DNA of 64,000 nucleotides from UBA8524 sp964215915. Its GTDB lineage: Bacteria > Bacteroidota > Bacteroidia > UBA8524. Below, piece after piece: positions 53,525-61,995 of the stretch. The first letter of the stretch is position 1. Every line of letters starts with the position of its first letter. The notes under the pieces are model-generated. The model searched no databases. It was given only the letters and a program-made list of their open reading frames with translations, and had not been told where the DNA came from. A program made the position numbers and the translations under genes. Location of the stretch: assembly GCA_964215915.1 (NCBI GenBank), contig CAXPEB010000046.1, forward strand, positions 22,826 to 86,825, read 5' to 3'.

Positions 53525-53872
53525 ATGGATACGAACCCTGTTACCGCTTTTAATGAATACCGTGCCCGCATGAACGACAAGATTCTGGATGCGGACAACC
53601 TGGTGTTGAAGCGGTTGTTCAACCTCGATACCCGAACTTACGAAGAAGGAGCCCTGCCCACGCGGACCAAGGAAATGCTCGGTCTGGTGGCCTCCATGGT
53701 GCTGCGTTGCGACGATTGTGTGAAGTATCATTTGGGTAAATGTTACGAGTTGGGCATCAGTACGGAAGAGATGTTTGAAGTATTTGCCGTGGCGAATATT
53801 GTGGGCGGCACCATCGTGATTCCGCATACCCGACGAGCCGTGGAATTTTGGGAGGAATTGCAGAAGGCATGA
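53525..53872 (+). CDS. Carboxymuconolactone decarboxylase/AhpD-like protein
   Basis: A 115-residue helical protein with the AhpD-type redox motif CDDCVKYH (CxxC then H) and a further cysteine in LGKC. Relatives are peroxidase partners with thiol redox activity. It overlaps the next membrane protein gene by 4 bp (ATGA), so the two are coupled even though a functional link is not evident. Confidence 0.88.
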   Translation: MDTNPVTAFNEYRARMNDKILDADNLVLKRLFNLDTRTYEEGALPTRTKEMLGLVASMVLRCDDCVKYHLGKCYELGISTEEMFEVFAVANIVGGTIVIPHTRRAVEFWEELQKA

Positions 53873-55293
53873 AAAAGCTGCGCTGGCTTTTGCTGTTACT
53901 TCCCTTCGGGATGTTTGCGGGAATCGCATTGAAGTCCACGCAGTTTGCGGGTGGAGAAGACGGCGTCATGCACCACCTGATTGCAAGGTATGCCCCGGAA
54001 CACCCGGCAAACCTGCTCGATCACTGGGGTAAGCCATTGTACATTACCCTGAGTTTCCCTTTTGCGCAGTTCGGTTTTTACGGTTCGGTCTTCTTCAATA
54101 TCCTGCTCGCTATTCTTTGCGCAGGCATGTTATGGAAAACAGCGGAAAACCTCGGGTTGACCAAAGCCTGGCTGGCACCGGTTCTTCTCTTGTTTTCCAC
54201 TATCTACTTTTATTCTGTTACCTCATCCATAACCGAAATATTGTTTTCCTTCCTGCTTGCCTGGGGCCTGCTTTTGGCATCGCGGCACAAATGGGTTTGG
54301 GCAGCAGTGGTGATCTCCTTTCTTCCTTTTGCCAGGAGTGAGGGAAACGGAATTATTGTCGCCTGGCTGATCGGGTTTATCATGCTGCAGCAGTGGAAGG
54401 CCATTCCTTTTCTGGCAACAGGGACACTTCTATACAGCCTGGCCGGATGGCCGGTTTATGATGATTTCTTCTGGGTTTGGAACATGCATCCTTACACCGA
54501 TGCCAGTGCCATTTACGGCAGCGGAGACTTGTTTCATTACGTGAAAAAATCGAGGCAGATCTGGGGCAATGCCCTCTATGCCCTCTGGATCGCAGGGAGC
54601 TTCGTATTTCTCTACCGCTTCATACGGGTACTTGGTAAAAAAGAAAAAGCAGACAAGACGTTTTATGTCTGGTTGTTTTTCATATTCGGTTCCTTCTACA
54701 TATACCTGGTTGGGCACAGCCTTGTCTGGTATATGGGCAAGAGTGCTTCTTTTGGACTTATCCGGGTTATGGCGGCCATAATGCCGGCTTGTGTATTGAT
54801 GGCCATGCTGGCTTTCGATCGTTTTCTGGGGCTTTTCAATCCCCGCCTGAAACTGCTTTTCCTGATCCTTCCGCTGCTGCTGGCTTTCAGCATGATTCAG
54901 TCGGCATTTGTGCAGAATCGTCCGCCATATAATGGCGATAAAGAACGGGAAGAGATCCTGAAAGCGGCCGAATGGTACCGTAACTCCCCCTACTACGGAG
55001 AAAAACACGCTACGTACTATTTTGCGCCAAGTGTGGCGGAGGCCTTTGAAATCGATCCCTTCGACAGCGAACAAAGAAAGGATCTCAGCCAGTTTCCGGA
55101 AGCCACGGATGTGAAGCCCGGCACACTGATCGTGTGGGATGCCCACTTCGGGCCTAATGAATGTCATTTGCCCGTGGATAGCCTGAAGCAACGAAAAGAC
55201 CTGGAACTCATCTATCATCAGGAACCGGAAGAAGAGATGAGAACCCTAAACGATTATAAGTACGAAATCTATCTCTTCAGAAAAAGGGAATAG
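53869..55293 (+). CDS. Polytopic membrane protein, GT-C glycosyltransferase-like
   Basis: A 474-residue protein with about nine to ten membrane helices and a first extracytoplasmic loop containing GGEDGVMHHL, an acidic position as in GT-C enzymes. It has a soluble C-terminal region with TLIVWDAHFGPNE. The layout and that C-terminal segment resemble the 38633-40273 protein, so the two are probably distant paralogues. The start at MKKLRWLLLL overlaps the AhpD-like stop. A DUF2723 glycosyltransferase-like gene follows 20 bp later. Confidence 0.75.
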   Translation: MKKLRWLLLLLPFGMFAGIALKSTQFAGGEDGVMHHLIARYAPEHPANLLDHWGKPLYITLSFPFAQFGFYGSVFFNILLAILCAGMLWKTAENLGLTKAWLAPVLLLFSTIYFYSVTSSITEILFSFLLAWGLLLASRHKWVWAAVVISFLPFARSEGNGIIVAWLIGFIMLQQWKAIPFLATGTLLYSLAGWPVYDDFFWVWNMHPYTDASAIYGSGDLFHYVKKSRQIWGNALYALWIAGSFVFLYRFIRVLGKKEKADKTFYVWLFFIFGSFYIYLVGHSLVWYMGKSASFGLIRVMAAIMPACVLMAMLAFDRFLGLFNPRLKLLFLILPLLLAFSMIQSAFVQNRPPYNGDKEREEILKAAEWYRNSPYYGEKHATYYFAPSVAEAFEIDPFDSEQRKDLSQFPEATDVKPGTLIVWDAHFGPNECHLPVDSLKQRKDLELIYHQEPEEEMRTLNDYKYEIYLFRKRE

Positions 55294-55295
55294 GC

Positions 55296-55303
55296 TAGTT
55301 TTG
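55296..55303 (+). promoter_or_regulatory. Promoter -7 element TAGTTTTG for the DUF2723 gene
   Basis: Exact TAnnTTTG, 10 nt before the ATG at 55314 and just after the upstream stop. Confidence 0.55.
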
Positions 55304-55313
55304 CATTACGAGC

Positions 55314-58300
55314 ATGAGCAACAAAAAACTGAACACTTTACTGGGATGGCTGAGTTTTCTGATAGCGGCCATTGTATACGGAATGACTGCCGAGCGTACG
55401 GCAAGCTTCTGGGATTGCGGAGAGTTTATTTCCGCATCCTACCACCTGCAGGTGGTTCACCCGCCGGGTGCCCCCCTGTTTTTGATGCTGGGTAACCTGT
55501 TCAGTCTTTTTGCCGCAGAACCTACCGGAGTGGCTTTTATGGTAAACCTGCTCTCTGCAATTACCTCCGCTCTGACCATCATGTTCACCTTCTGGACGAT
55601 CTCCCACTTTGCAGAGAAACTCCTGAAGGGCAAAGAATACGGAGAACGCACACACCGCTTGCTCGTTTTCGGTAGTGCGATGGTGGGTGCGCTTGCCCTC
55701 ACCTTTTCCGATACCTTTTGGTTTTCGGCCGTAGAAGCGGAAGTATACGCCTCTTCTTCCTTTCTTTCGGCACTGACGTTCTGGTGTATCCTTAAATGGG
55801 ACCACCAAAGCGACCAACCCGGAGCCAACCGTTGGCTGATCTTTATCTCCTATCTCATCGGGCTGGGAATCGGGGTGCATTTGCTGAACCTGCTTGTGAT
55901 CCCCGCGATTGTTTACCTCTATTACTTCAAAACCAACCCGATCACCTGGAAGAACTTTTTCATTTCCAGCGGAGTAGGCCTGGCTATTCTTGGCTTCGTT
56001 CAGGTAGGTGTTATCCCCGGGCTGCCCACGCTGGCCGCGCGCTTCGATCGCATTTTTGTGAATGAGATGGGCATGGACTTCGGAAGCGGGGTAATCTTTT
56101 TTGTAGCGCTTGTCCTGGTAGTGGTAACCGGCCTGATCTGGTACAGCCACCGGAACAGAAAGACCTGGCTGAACCTGGCCATGCTGTGTTTTACCTTTAT
56201 CCTGATCGGGTATTCCAGCTATTCCATGGTGGTGATCCGCTCCCTGGCGAATCCGCCTATCGATATGAACAACCCGGAGGAACCCTTCAACCTTGTTTCT
56301 TACCTCAACCGGGAACAATACGGCGACCGCCCCTTGCTGAAAGGGCCCTATTTCAATGCTCAGGCCGTAGATGTTGAAGAGGGAAAAATGAGTTGGCGGA
56401 AAGGCGAGAACCAATATGAAGAGGCAGGTATCCGTCCGGAATACGTATGGGATAAGAAATACATTACCTGGTTCCCCAGGATGGGCGACATGCAGAAAGG
56501 CAGCAGCCCCGCCGGCTATGAATACTGGGCCAATGTGAAAAAAGACAAGGTGCCTACCATGGGTCAGAACCTGTCCTTTTTCTTCAAGTACCAGCTCGGT
56601 CATATGTATTGGCGCTATTTCCTATGGAATTTTGCCGGCCGGCAGAATATGATCCAGGGTGACGGCGACGTGATTGAAGGTAACTGGCTAAGCGGAATAA
56701 AACCGCTGGATGCCATGCGCCTTGGTCCTCAGTCCAACCTGCCGGATGCCTGGGCCAATGACAAAGCCCGGAACCACTACTTTATGCTACCGCTGATTCT
56801 GGGGCTCATGGGCCTGTTGTTCCAGTTTAGTCGCGACAAGAACAATTTCTTTGTGGTGATGATGCTTTTCCTCTTCACGGGGATACTCATTGCCGTATAC
56901 CTGAATGCACCGCCTTATGAACCCAGAGAGCGTGATTATACCCTGGTAGGGTCCTTCCAGATATTCTGTATATGGATCGGTCTTGGGGTGCTGCAGTTTT
57001 ATGAATGGATATCGCGGTGGCTGAAGGGCCCACAGGCAGCCGGGGTAGCAGTAACTCTTTCGCTTTTGGGTGTTCCCGCATTGATGGGGGCTCAGAACTG
57101 GGACGATCACGACCGGTCCGGAAGGACAGTCGTGGTGGACTATGCCCGCAATTACCTGAAAAGCTGTGAACCCAATGCGGTTCTGTTCACCAATGGAGAT
57201 AATGATACCTATCCGCTGTGGTTCGTACAGAATGTAGAAGGGTACCGTACCGATGTGCGTGTGGTTAACCTGCAGTTGCTCAATTTCGACTGGTACGTGG
57301 AGGCACTGACCAAGAAGATCATGGACTCCGAACCACTCCAACTGAGTGTGAGCAAAGACAAGTACGTAGAAGGCAAACGCGAACAGGTCACTTTTTATGA
57401 AAGCCCTCAGGTACAGGTGAACCAAAATGAATACTATCCCTGGACCCAGGTGCTTGCCTTTATTACCAATGATACGGATCCGGCAACGAAACGGCAGTGG
57501 TATTTCAATGAGCAGGTGAATTATGTGCCGGTCAGGAATATGAAGATTGTCGTGGATCGGGATGCGGCCATGAAAAATCACCTGGTAGCGGAGAAAGACT
57601 ATCCCTTCCTGGTGGATGAAATGCGCTTCTCTCTGCAGAATTCTGCCTTGCTGAAAGCAGACTGGGTCGTTTTGGATGTTATCCAGCAAAACCTGCTTAC
57701 CCGCCCGATCTATTTTGCCTCTAACTCTGTGGATGGAAACTACCTGGGACTTGGACAGTATTTCCGCCTGGACGGGCTTGCTTATAGGTTGGTCCCGCTT
57801 TCCAAACCGAAGAACCCGCGTATCCCCGTGTTTACCGATCCGGATATCTTCTACCAGCGTCTGGTGGACAGCTTCGACCTCGGTGGAGTCAAGGATCCCG
57901 ATATCCTGCTTGATGAACAATGCATCCGCATGAGTCGTACATTCCGGAATTATTTCGGCATTCTGGCCATGCAGCTTGCCGCCGAAGGAAAGAAAGACTC
58001 CGCAATGAAAGCGGTGAACAAGGTGATGGAGGAAATTCCGGCGAAAATACTTCCATACGAAAACTACCAAATGGTGATTCCCATAGCGCAAGCCTGTTAT
58101 GAGGTGGATGAAACGGAAAGGGGAGACGAGATTCTCCTTGAGTTCATTGAAGAGCAGGAACAAGTGGTGAATTACCTGAACCAGTTCAGGAATCTGCTGA
58201 AACGTAAAGTACAACCCAGGCTGAATACCGCTTCGAATAACCTTTCGGAAGTTTACCGCATTGCCATGATGTATAACCGAACGGAAATTGCCAAAAGGGT

Positions 58301-58337
58301 ACAAGCGTATAACACACCGGTAAATCAGGATCAATGA
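55314..58337 (+). CDS. DUF2723 (TMEM260-like) membrane protein
   Basis: A 1007-residue protein. The first 600 residues hold about a dozen membrane helices. The DUF2723 signature TASFWDCGEFISASYHLQVVHPPGAPLF (quoted in parts; residues of about 29-56) carries acidic residues typical of GT-C active sites. The C-terminal 400 residues are soluble and helical, TPR-like near the end. The human relative TMEM260 is a protein O-mannosyltransferase, so a surface-protein glycosylation role is plausible. rlmB follows with a 4 bp overlap. Confidence 0.9.
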   Translation: MSNKKLNTLLGWLSFLIAAIVYGMTAERTASFWDCGEFISASYHLQVVHPPGAPLFLMLGNLFSLFAAEPTGVAFMVNLLSAITSALTIMFTFWTISHFAEKLLKGKEYGERTHRLLVFGSAMVGALALTFSDTFWFSAVEAEVYASSSFLSALTFWCILKWDHQSDQPGANRWLIFISYLIGLGIGVHLLNLLVIPAIVYLYYFKTNPITWKNFFISSGVGLAILGFVQVGVIPGLPTLAARFDRIFVNEMGMDFGSGVIFFVALVLVVVTGLIWYSHRNRKTWLNLAMLCFTFILIGYSSYSMVVIRSLANPPIDMNNPEEPFNLVSYLNREQYGDRPLLKGPYFNAQAVDVEEGKMSWRKGENQYEEAGIRPEYVWDKKYITWFPRMGDMQKGSSPAGYEYWANVKKDKVPTMGQNLSFFFKYQLGHMYWRYFLWNFAGRQNMIQGDGDVIEGNWLSGIKPLDAMRLGPQSNLPDAWANDKARNHYFMLPLILGLMGLLFQFSRDKNNFFVVMMLFLFTGILIAVYLNAPPYEPRERDYTLVGSFQIFCIWIGLGVLQFYEWISRWLKGPQAAGVAVTLSLLGVPALMGAQNWDDHDRSGRTVVVDYARNYLKSCEPNAVLFTNGDNDTYPLWFVQNVEGYRTDVRVVNLQLLNFDWYVEALTKKIMDSEPLQLSVSKDKYVEGKREQVTFYESPQVQVNQNEYYPWTQVLAFITNDTDPATKRQWYFNEQVNYVPVRNMKIVVDRDAAMKNHLVAEKDYPFLVDEMRFSLQNSALLKADWVVLDVIQQNLLTRPIYFASNSVDGNYLGLGQYFRLDGLAYRLVPLSKPKNPRIPVFTDPDIFYQRLVDSFDLGGVKDPDILLDEQCIRMSRTFRNYFGILAMQLAAEGKKDSAMKAVNKVMEEIPAKILPYENYQMVIPIAQACYEVDETERGDEILLEFIEEQEQVVNYLNQFRNLLKRKVQPRLNTASNNLSEVYRIAMMYNRTEIAKRVQAYNTPVNQDQ

Positions 58338-59065
58338 ACCAGCAAATGATTTACGGAATTCATCCGGTTCAGGAAGCGCTGCAATCGGACACTGTCTTTG
58401 ACCGGGTTTTTATTGAAAAAGGCAAACCGGGGTTGGAGGTAATTCGCAATGCCTGCCGCGAACAGGATATCCCGGTGATGTTGGTTCCTTCCTTCAAGCT
58501 CGACCGCCTAACCCGAAAAAACCACCAAGGTGTAGTGGCTATGGTTTCGCCTATAGAGTTCTCAGATATCGATGAAATTGTAAGCCGGGCTTTTGAGAAT
58601 GGAGAAATGCCGCTGGTGTTGGTCTTGGATGGAATTACCGATGTAAGGAATTTCGGGGCAATTGCCCGTACGGCAGAATGTGCCGGCGTTCATGCACTGG
58701 TTATTCCCCGCAAAGACACGGCTCCCATCAGTGAGGATGCCATAAAAACGTCTTCGGGAGCATTGCTGCGTATCCCCATATGCAGGGAGAAAAGCCTGAA
58801 GCACTGTTTGGAGGACCTGCAGTCTCACGGGCTTAAGGTGGTGGGAGTGACTGAAAAAGGAAAGGAAAACATTTACCAGGCACCGCTTCATGAGCCCCTG
58901 GCTCTGATCATGGGAGCGGAGGATACCGGAATCAGCAATGAATTACTCCGTACCGCTGACCAGCTTACCCGGATACCCATGTCCGGGCAAACAGCTTCCC
59001 TGAATGTTTCCGTAGCCTGTGGAATCGCTCTTTTTGAAGCGGTACGTCAACGGCTCCTTTCATAA
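58334..59065 (+). CDS. rlmB: 23S rRNA (guanosine-2'-O)-methyltransferase RlmB
   Basis: A 243-residue SpoU-family (SPOUT) methyltransferase with a short N-terminal substrate-binding domain (MIYGIHPVQEAL). The knotted catalytic domain has DGITDVRNFGAIARTAE, MGAEDTGIS and IPMSGQTASLNVSVACGIALFE (quoted in parts). The length and N-terminal domain match RlmB, which methylates G2251. It is coupled to the DUF2723 gene and overlaps convergent acr3 by 19 bp. Confidence 0.93.
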   Translation: MNQQMIYGIHPVQEALQSDTVFDRVFIEKGKPGLEVIRNACREQDIPVMLVPSFKLDRLTRKNHQGVVAMVSPIEFSDIDEIVSRAFENGEMPLVLVLDGITDVRNFGAIARTAECAGVHALVIPRKDTAPISEDAIKTSSGALLRIPICREKSLKHCLEDLQSHGLKVVGVTEKGKENIYQAPLHEPLALIMGAEDTGISNELLRTADQLTRIPMSGQTASLNVSVACGIALFEAVRQRLLS

Positions 59066-60093
59066 AGCCGCACCTGCAGCCACTTACTGACCCGGACGAT
59101 CAGGATAAGAGCCGGCACCTCAATCAAGGGGCCGATCACCCCTGCAAAAGCCGCATCGCTTCCCGCGCCGAAAAGGCTAATGGCCACTGCAATGGCCAGC
59201 TCAAAATTGTTTCCGGTGGCGGTAAAACTTACCGCGGCATTTTCCGCGTAGTTCGCTCCTGCCTTTCGCGAAAGCAAAAAGCTGATCAGGAACATAACTA
59301 CGAAATATACGATCAGAGGCCAGGCAATGCGCAGTACTTCCATAGGCAGGCTAAGAATGCTTTCCGCACGGAAACTGAACATAACCACAATGGTATACAA
59401 CAAAGCCAGCAGGGTGACGGGAGAAATGCGCGGGATAAAACGGGTCTGGTACCAGGTTTCCCCTTTCAGCCGGGTTAAAAGATACCGGCTGAGAAAACCG
59501 GCGGCAAAAGGAACACCCAGGTAGAGGCCCGTGATACGGGCTACCTCGTTGATGGTTAGCGTTACCTCAAGGGCCGGGTACCCGAAAACAGGAAGAAGCA
59601 CTTCCAGAAAAAACCAGGCATATAGGGCGTAGGTAAAGACCTGAAAGAGGCTGTTGAGCCCAACCAGTGCAGCCCCGTATTCGCGGCTTCCTCCGGCCAG
59701 ATCGTTCCATACCAGCACCATGGCAATGCATCGGGCCAGGCCTATCAGGATAATCCCGTGCAGGTAACCGGGATGCCCGGGAAGCAGCAGTATCCCCAGC
59801 AGGAACATCAGAAGCGGCCCGATTATCCAGTTCAGGGACAGGGAAAGCAAAAGCAGGCGGGGCTTCCGGAAGATACTGTGAATCTGTGCGTAATTAACCC
59901 TGGCAAGCGGTGGATACATCATCAGAATAAGGCCAATAGCCAATGCCGGATTGATTTCTCCTTCCGTGCCTGCCAGGGTTACAATCGTTTCTTGCGGCAG
60001 GATATTACCCAATAATAGCCCAAGCCCCATGGCCAGGAAGATCCAGAGGGTGAGGTACCGGTCAAGAAACTTCAGCTTTGCTTTTCCCGGCAT
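59047..60093 (-). CDS. ACR3-type arsenite efflux permease
   Basis: A 348-residue inner-membrane carrier with ten predicted helices. The family-defining cysteine is in GLARCIAMVLVWNDLAGG (helix 4), and the conserved TATGNNFELAIAVAISLFG (helix 9 region) is present. It exports As(III). It is the last gene of an arsenic operon and its start overlaps the upstream phosphatase gene by 22 bp. Gene symbol usage varies (acr3/arsB), so none is given. Confidence 0.93.
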   Translation of the reverse strand: MPGKAKLKFLDRYLTLWIFLAMGLGLLLGNILPQETIVTLAGTEGEINPALAIGLILMMYPPLARVNYAQIHSIFRKPRLLLLSLSLNWIIGPLLMFLLGILLLPGHPGYLHGIILIGLARCIAMVLVWNDLAGGSREYGAALVGLNSLFQVFTYALYAWFFLEVLLPVFGYPALEVTLTINEVARITGLYLGVPFAAGFLSRYLLTRLKGETWYQTRFIPRISPVTLLALLYTIVVMFSFRAESILSLPMEVLRIAWPLIVYFVVMFLISFLLSRKAGANYAENAAVSFTATGNNFELAIAVAISLFGAGSDAAFAGVIGPLIEVPALILIVRVSKWLQVRLYERSR

Positions 60094-60689
60094 AACATGT
60101 TAAAAAAGAACAGGAGTTCACTTGAGATGTTCCGGGCCGCTTCCAGGTAAGCAGCGGGAGCATCTGTGGTGCCGTCAAAAGTACCCGGATCTTCAAAGGG
60201 GATCAGGTTTCTGCTTGCTACTCCCGGAATAAAGGGGCATGCTGCATCGCCCTTGGAGCAAACCAAAACGGCGTGATAGGGAGGGGGAGTACTGCTGTCG
60301 TCAAACCGCTTTGAGTAAAGTTCAAGCGGGGGCATGTTTTCGGCGAAGGATAGAAGGTACCTGCGGTTGGGGTTTTCTCCGGCGGGTGTCTGTTCCAGAC
60401 GAAACCCTATCTGAACCAGGCAGGCAATGGTGTTCGGGTGTACGAAAGTTACCTCGGCCCCGCCTGACCAGAATTTCAGGTCAGGGAGTTTAAACTTATG
60501 CGCCAGCGCAGTAGCGAGGCTTTGACTCAGGATACTTCTGCGGGAATTGTGGGTGCAGATAAAATCAATAGCGCCCTGGTTTTGGAGGCTTTGGATTCGA
60601 TCAAACAGCGGAAGCCAGAGGGTCTGTCTTTCTTCCGGGACTTCTACCGAAGCCTCTTCCAGGAAACGATCGATTTCGAAATAGACCAT
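60072..60689 (-). CDS. Low-molecular-weight protein-tyrosine-phosphatase-like arsenate reductase
   Basis: A 205-residue protein with the P-loop CTHNSRRS (C45, R51, Cx5R) used by LMW phosphatases and thiol-dependent arsenate reductases. Its position between an arsenite methyltransferase gene and an ACR3 pump gene argues for arsenate reduction or organoarsenical handling. The start at MVYFEIDRFL shares one base with the upstream stop. A second cysteine pair lies in VCSKGDAACPFIPG. The classification between phosphatase and ArsC is by context. Confidence 0.85.
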   Translation of the reverse strand: MVYFEIDRFLEEASVEVPEERQTLWLPLFDRIQSLQNQGAIDFICTHNSRRSILSQSLATALAHKFKLPDLKFWSGGAEVTFVHPNTIACLVQIGFRLEQTPAGENPNRRYLLSFAENMPPLELYSKRFDDSSTPPPYHAVLVCSKGDAACPFIPGVASRNLIPFEDPGTFDGTTDAPAAYLEAARNISSELLFFFNMLCREKQS

Positions 60690-61573
60690 CAGCAACAGCC
60701 TCCTCCCGGCGTGCAGCAAGCGGTATCCACTTCAGAAAGCGACTTCAGCGTGATTTTTTTCTTTTCTCCCGGCTTTTCCGCATATACCGTAATGCTAAAG
60801 ATCCCCTGTTCCCTTTTGGCTAAGGCTTCCATCTCTTCTTTGCTCAGATAGGCTTCCAGGATATCATCCGGCAAGATTACCGCAGACCGCTTCTGGAGTG
60901 AGATATTTGAGAAACCCGCTTCCCGGATAAACCGGAGATACTCTTCTTCCTGCAAGGCTCCGCTGATACAACCGGCATACATTTCGGCATCCTTGCGGAA
61001 GGCCTCGGGGAGTTCCCCGACCAACACAATATCCGAAATGGAAAAATGGCCACCCGGTTTGAGGGTCCGGAATATTTCTGCGAACACCTTTTGTTTGTCA
61101 GGAACGAGATTCAATACACAATTGCTTACAATGACATCGGCAGAGGAATCGTTCACCGGCATATTATCGATATCGCCTTCCCGGAATTCCACATTGTTGT
61201 AGCCGAGTTTTTCTGCGTTTTCGCGGGCTTTGCGTATCATGGCAGGAGTGAAATCAATACCGATCACTTTTCCCTCCGGTCCGCACTCGTGGCGTGCAAC
61301 AAAGACATCATTACCGGCCCCGCTACCTAAATCAATAACCGTATCTCCCTTGCGGATATGGGCAAATTGTGTGGGCAGGCCACAGCCAAGGCCAAGGTCG
61401 GCATCGGATTCGTAGCCATTCATCCCGGTATAGTCTTCGGTCATGATGGAGTATACTTTGCCGGATACCGGTCCGGCACCGCAGCAGGAGGCACTGTTAA
61501 CGGCCTTGTCCTGCAAGGCGATCTCGCCGTATTTTTCCTGTACGAGCGATTTGAGTTCTTCGGATGTTTTCAT
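60689..61573 (-). CDS. arsM: Arsenite S-adenosylmethionine methyltransferase
   Basis: A 294-residue enzyme that methylates As(III). It has the SAM site VIDLGSGAGNDVFVA. Arsenic-binding cysteines include the N-terminal SCCGAG, one in SNCVLNLVP and one in YAGCISGAL. The C-terminus is Cys-rich (TACCTPGGGCC), common in bacterial ArsM. The ATG at 61573 begins 1 nt after the arsR stop; an earlier in-frame start lies inside arsR. Confidence 0.93.
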   Translation of the reverse strand: MKTSEELKSLVQEKYGEIALQDKAVNSASCCGAGPVSGKVYSIMTEDYTGMNGYESDADLGLGCGLPTQFAHIRKGDTVIDLGSGAGNDVFVARHECGPEGKVIGIDFTPAMIRKARENAEKLGYNNVEFREGDIDNMPVNDSSADVIVSNCVLNLVPDKQKVFAEIFRTLKPGGHFSISDIVLVGELPEAFRKDAEMYAGCISGALQEEEYLRFIREAGFSNISLQKRSAVILPDDILEAYLSKEEMEALAKREQGIFSITVYAEKPGEKKKITLKSLSEVDTACCTPGGGCC

Positions 61574-61574
61574 G

Positions 61575-61904
61575 TTAGCAACAATTATTTGTGGCGGGAT
61601 AGGCATCGAAAAGCGATAAAAGCAGCGAGCGGAATTCGGCCCACTTTTCCGGCTGTATGCAGTAGCACATACTCACACCTTCAATGGTCCCCTGTATCAG
61701 TCCGACTTCTTTAAGCTCCCGAAGATGCTGAGAGATAGTAGCCTGGGCGAGTCCCAGTTCTTCCACCAGGTCGCTGTTGATGCAGGTGTTGGCTCCTATG
61801 AGGTGTTGCAGAATGGCAACACGTGCCGGGTGAGCCAGTACTTTGGCTATGGAGGCCAGTGCATTTTGTTCTGTGCTGAAAAGATCGCTTCGTGTTAATC
61901 CCAT
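61575..61904 (-). CDS. arsR: ArsR-family metalloregulatory repressor
   Basis: A 109-residue winged-helix repressor. LAHPARVAILQHL, LVEELGLAQATISQHLRELKEVGLI (quoted in parts) form the DNA-binding core. A cysteine lies before the recognition helices (TCINSD) and the protein ends NNCC, giving As(III)-binding thiols at unusual positions rather than the classical ELCVCDL. It is the first gene of the operon arsR-arsM-phosphatase-acr3, and a palindromic operator overlaps its promoter. Confidence 0.9.
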   Translation of the reverse strand: MGLTRSDLFSTEQNALASIAKVLAHPARVAILQHLIGANTCINSDLVEELGLAQATISQHLRELKEVGLIQGTIEGVSMCYCIQPEKWAEFRSLLLSLFDAYPATNNCC

Positions 61905-61910
61905 AAATAC

Positions 61911-61926
61911 ATCGCAATATTACGAT
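61911..61926 (-). promoter_or_regulatory. ArsR operator overlapping the ars promoter
   Basis: ATCGCAATATTACGAT is a 16 bp palindrome with one mismatched pair, typical of ArsR operators. TAATATTG (61915-61922, minus strand), one base off the -7 consensus, lies inside it and ends 10 nt before the arsR start, so repressor binding would occlude the promoter. Confidence 0.65.
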
Positions 61927-61995
61927 ATAACAATGGAATCCATCAAGACAAATCAATTTTTTTGTTGGAAAGGGAGCGGTCGGAGCAGGTATGGA

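Noticed and set aside
55338..56603. 421-codon open frame antisense to the DUF2723 gene
   Set aside because: Composition-driven shadow of a membrane protein gene; the sense protein has family motifs.
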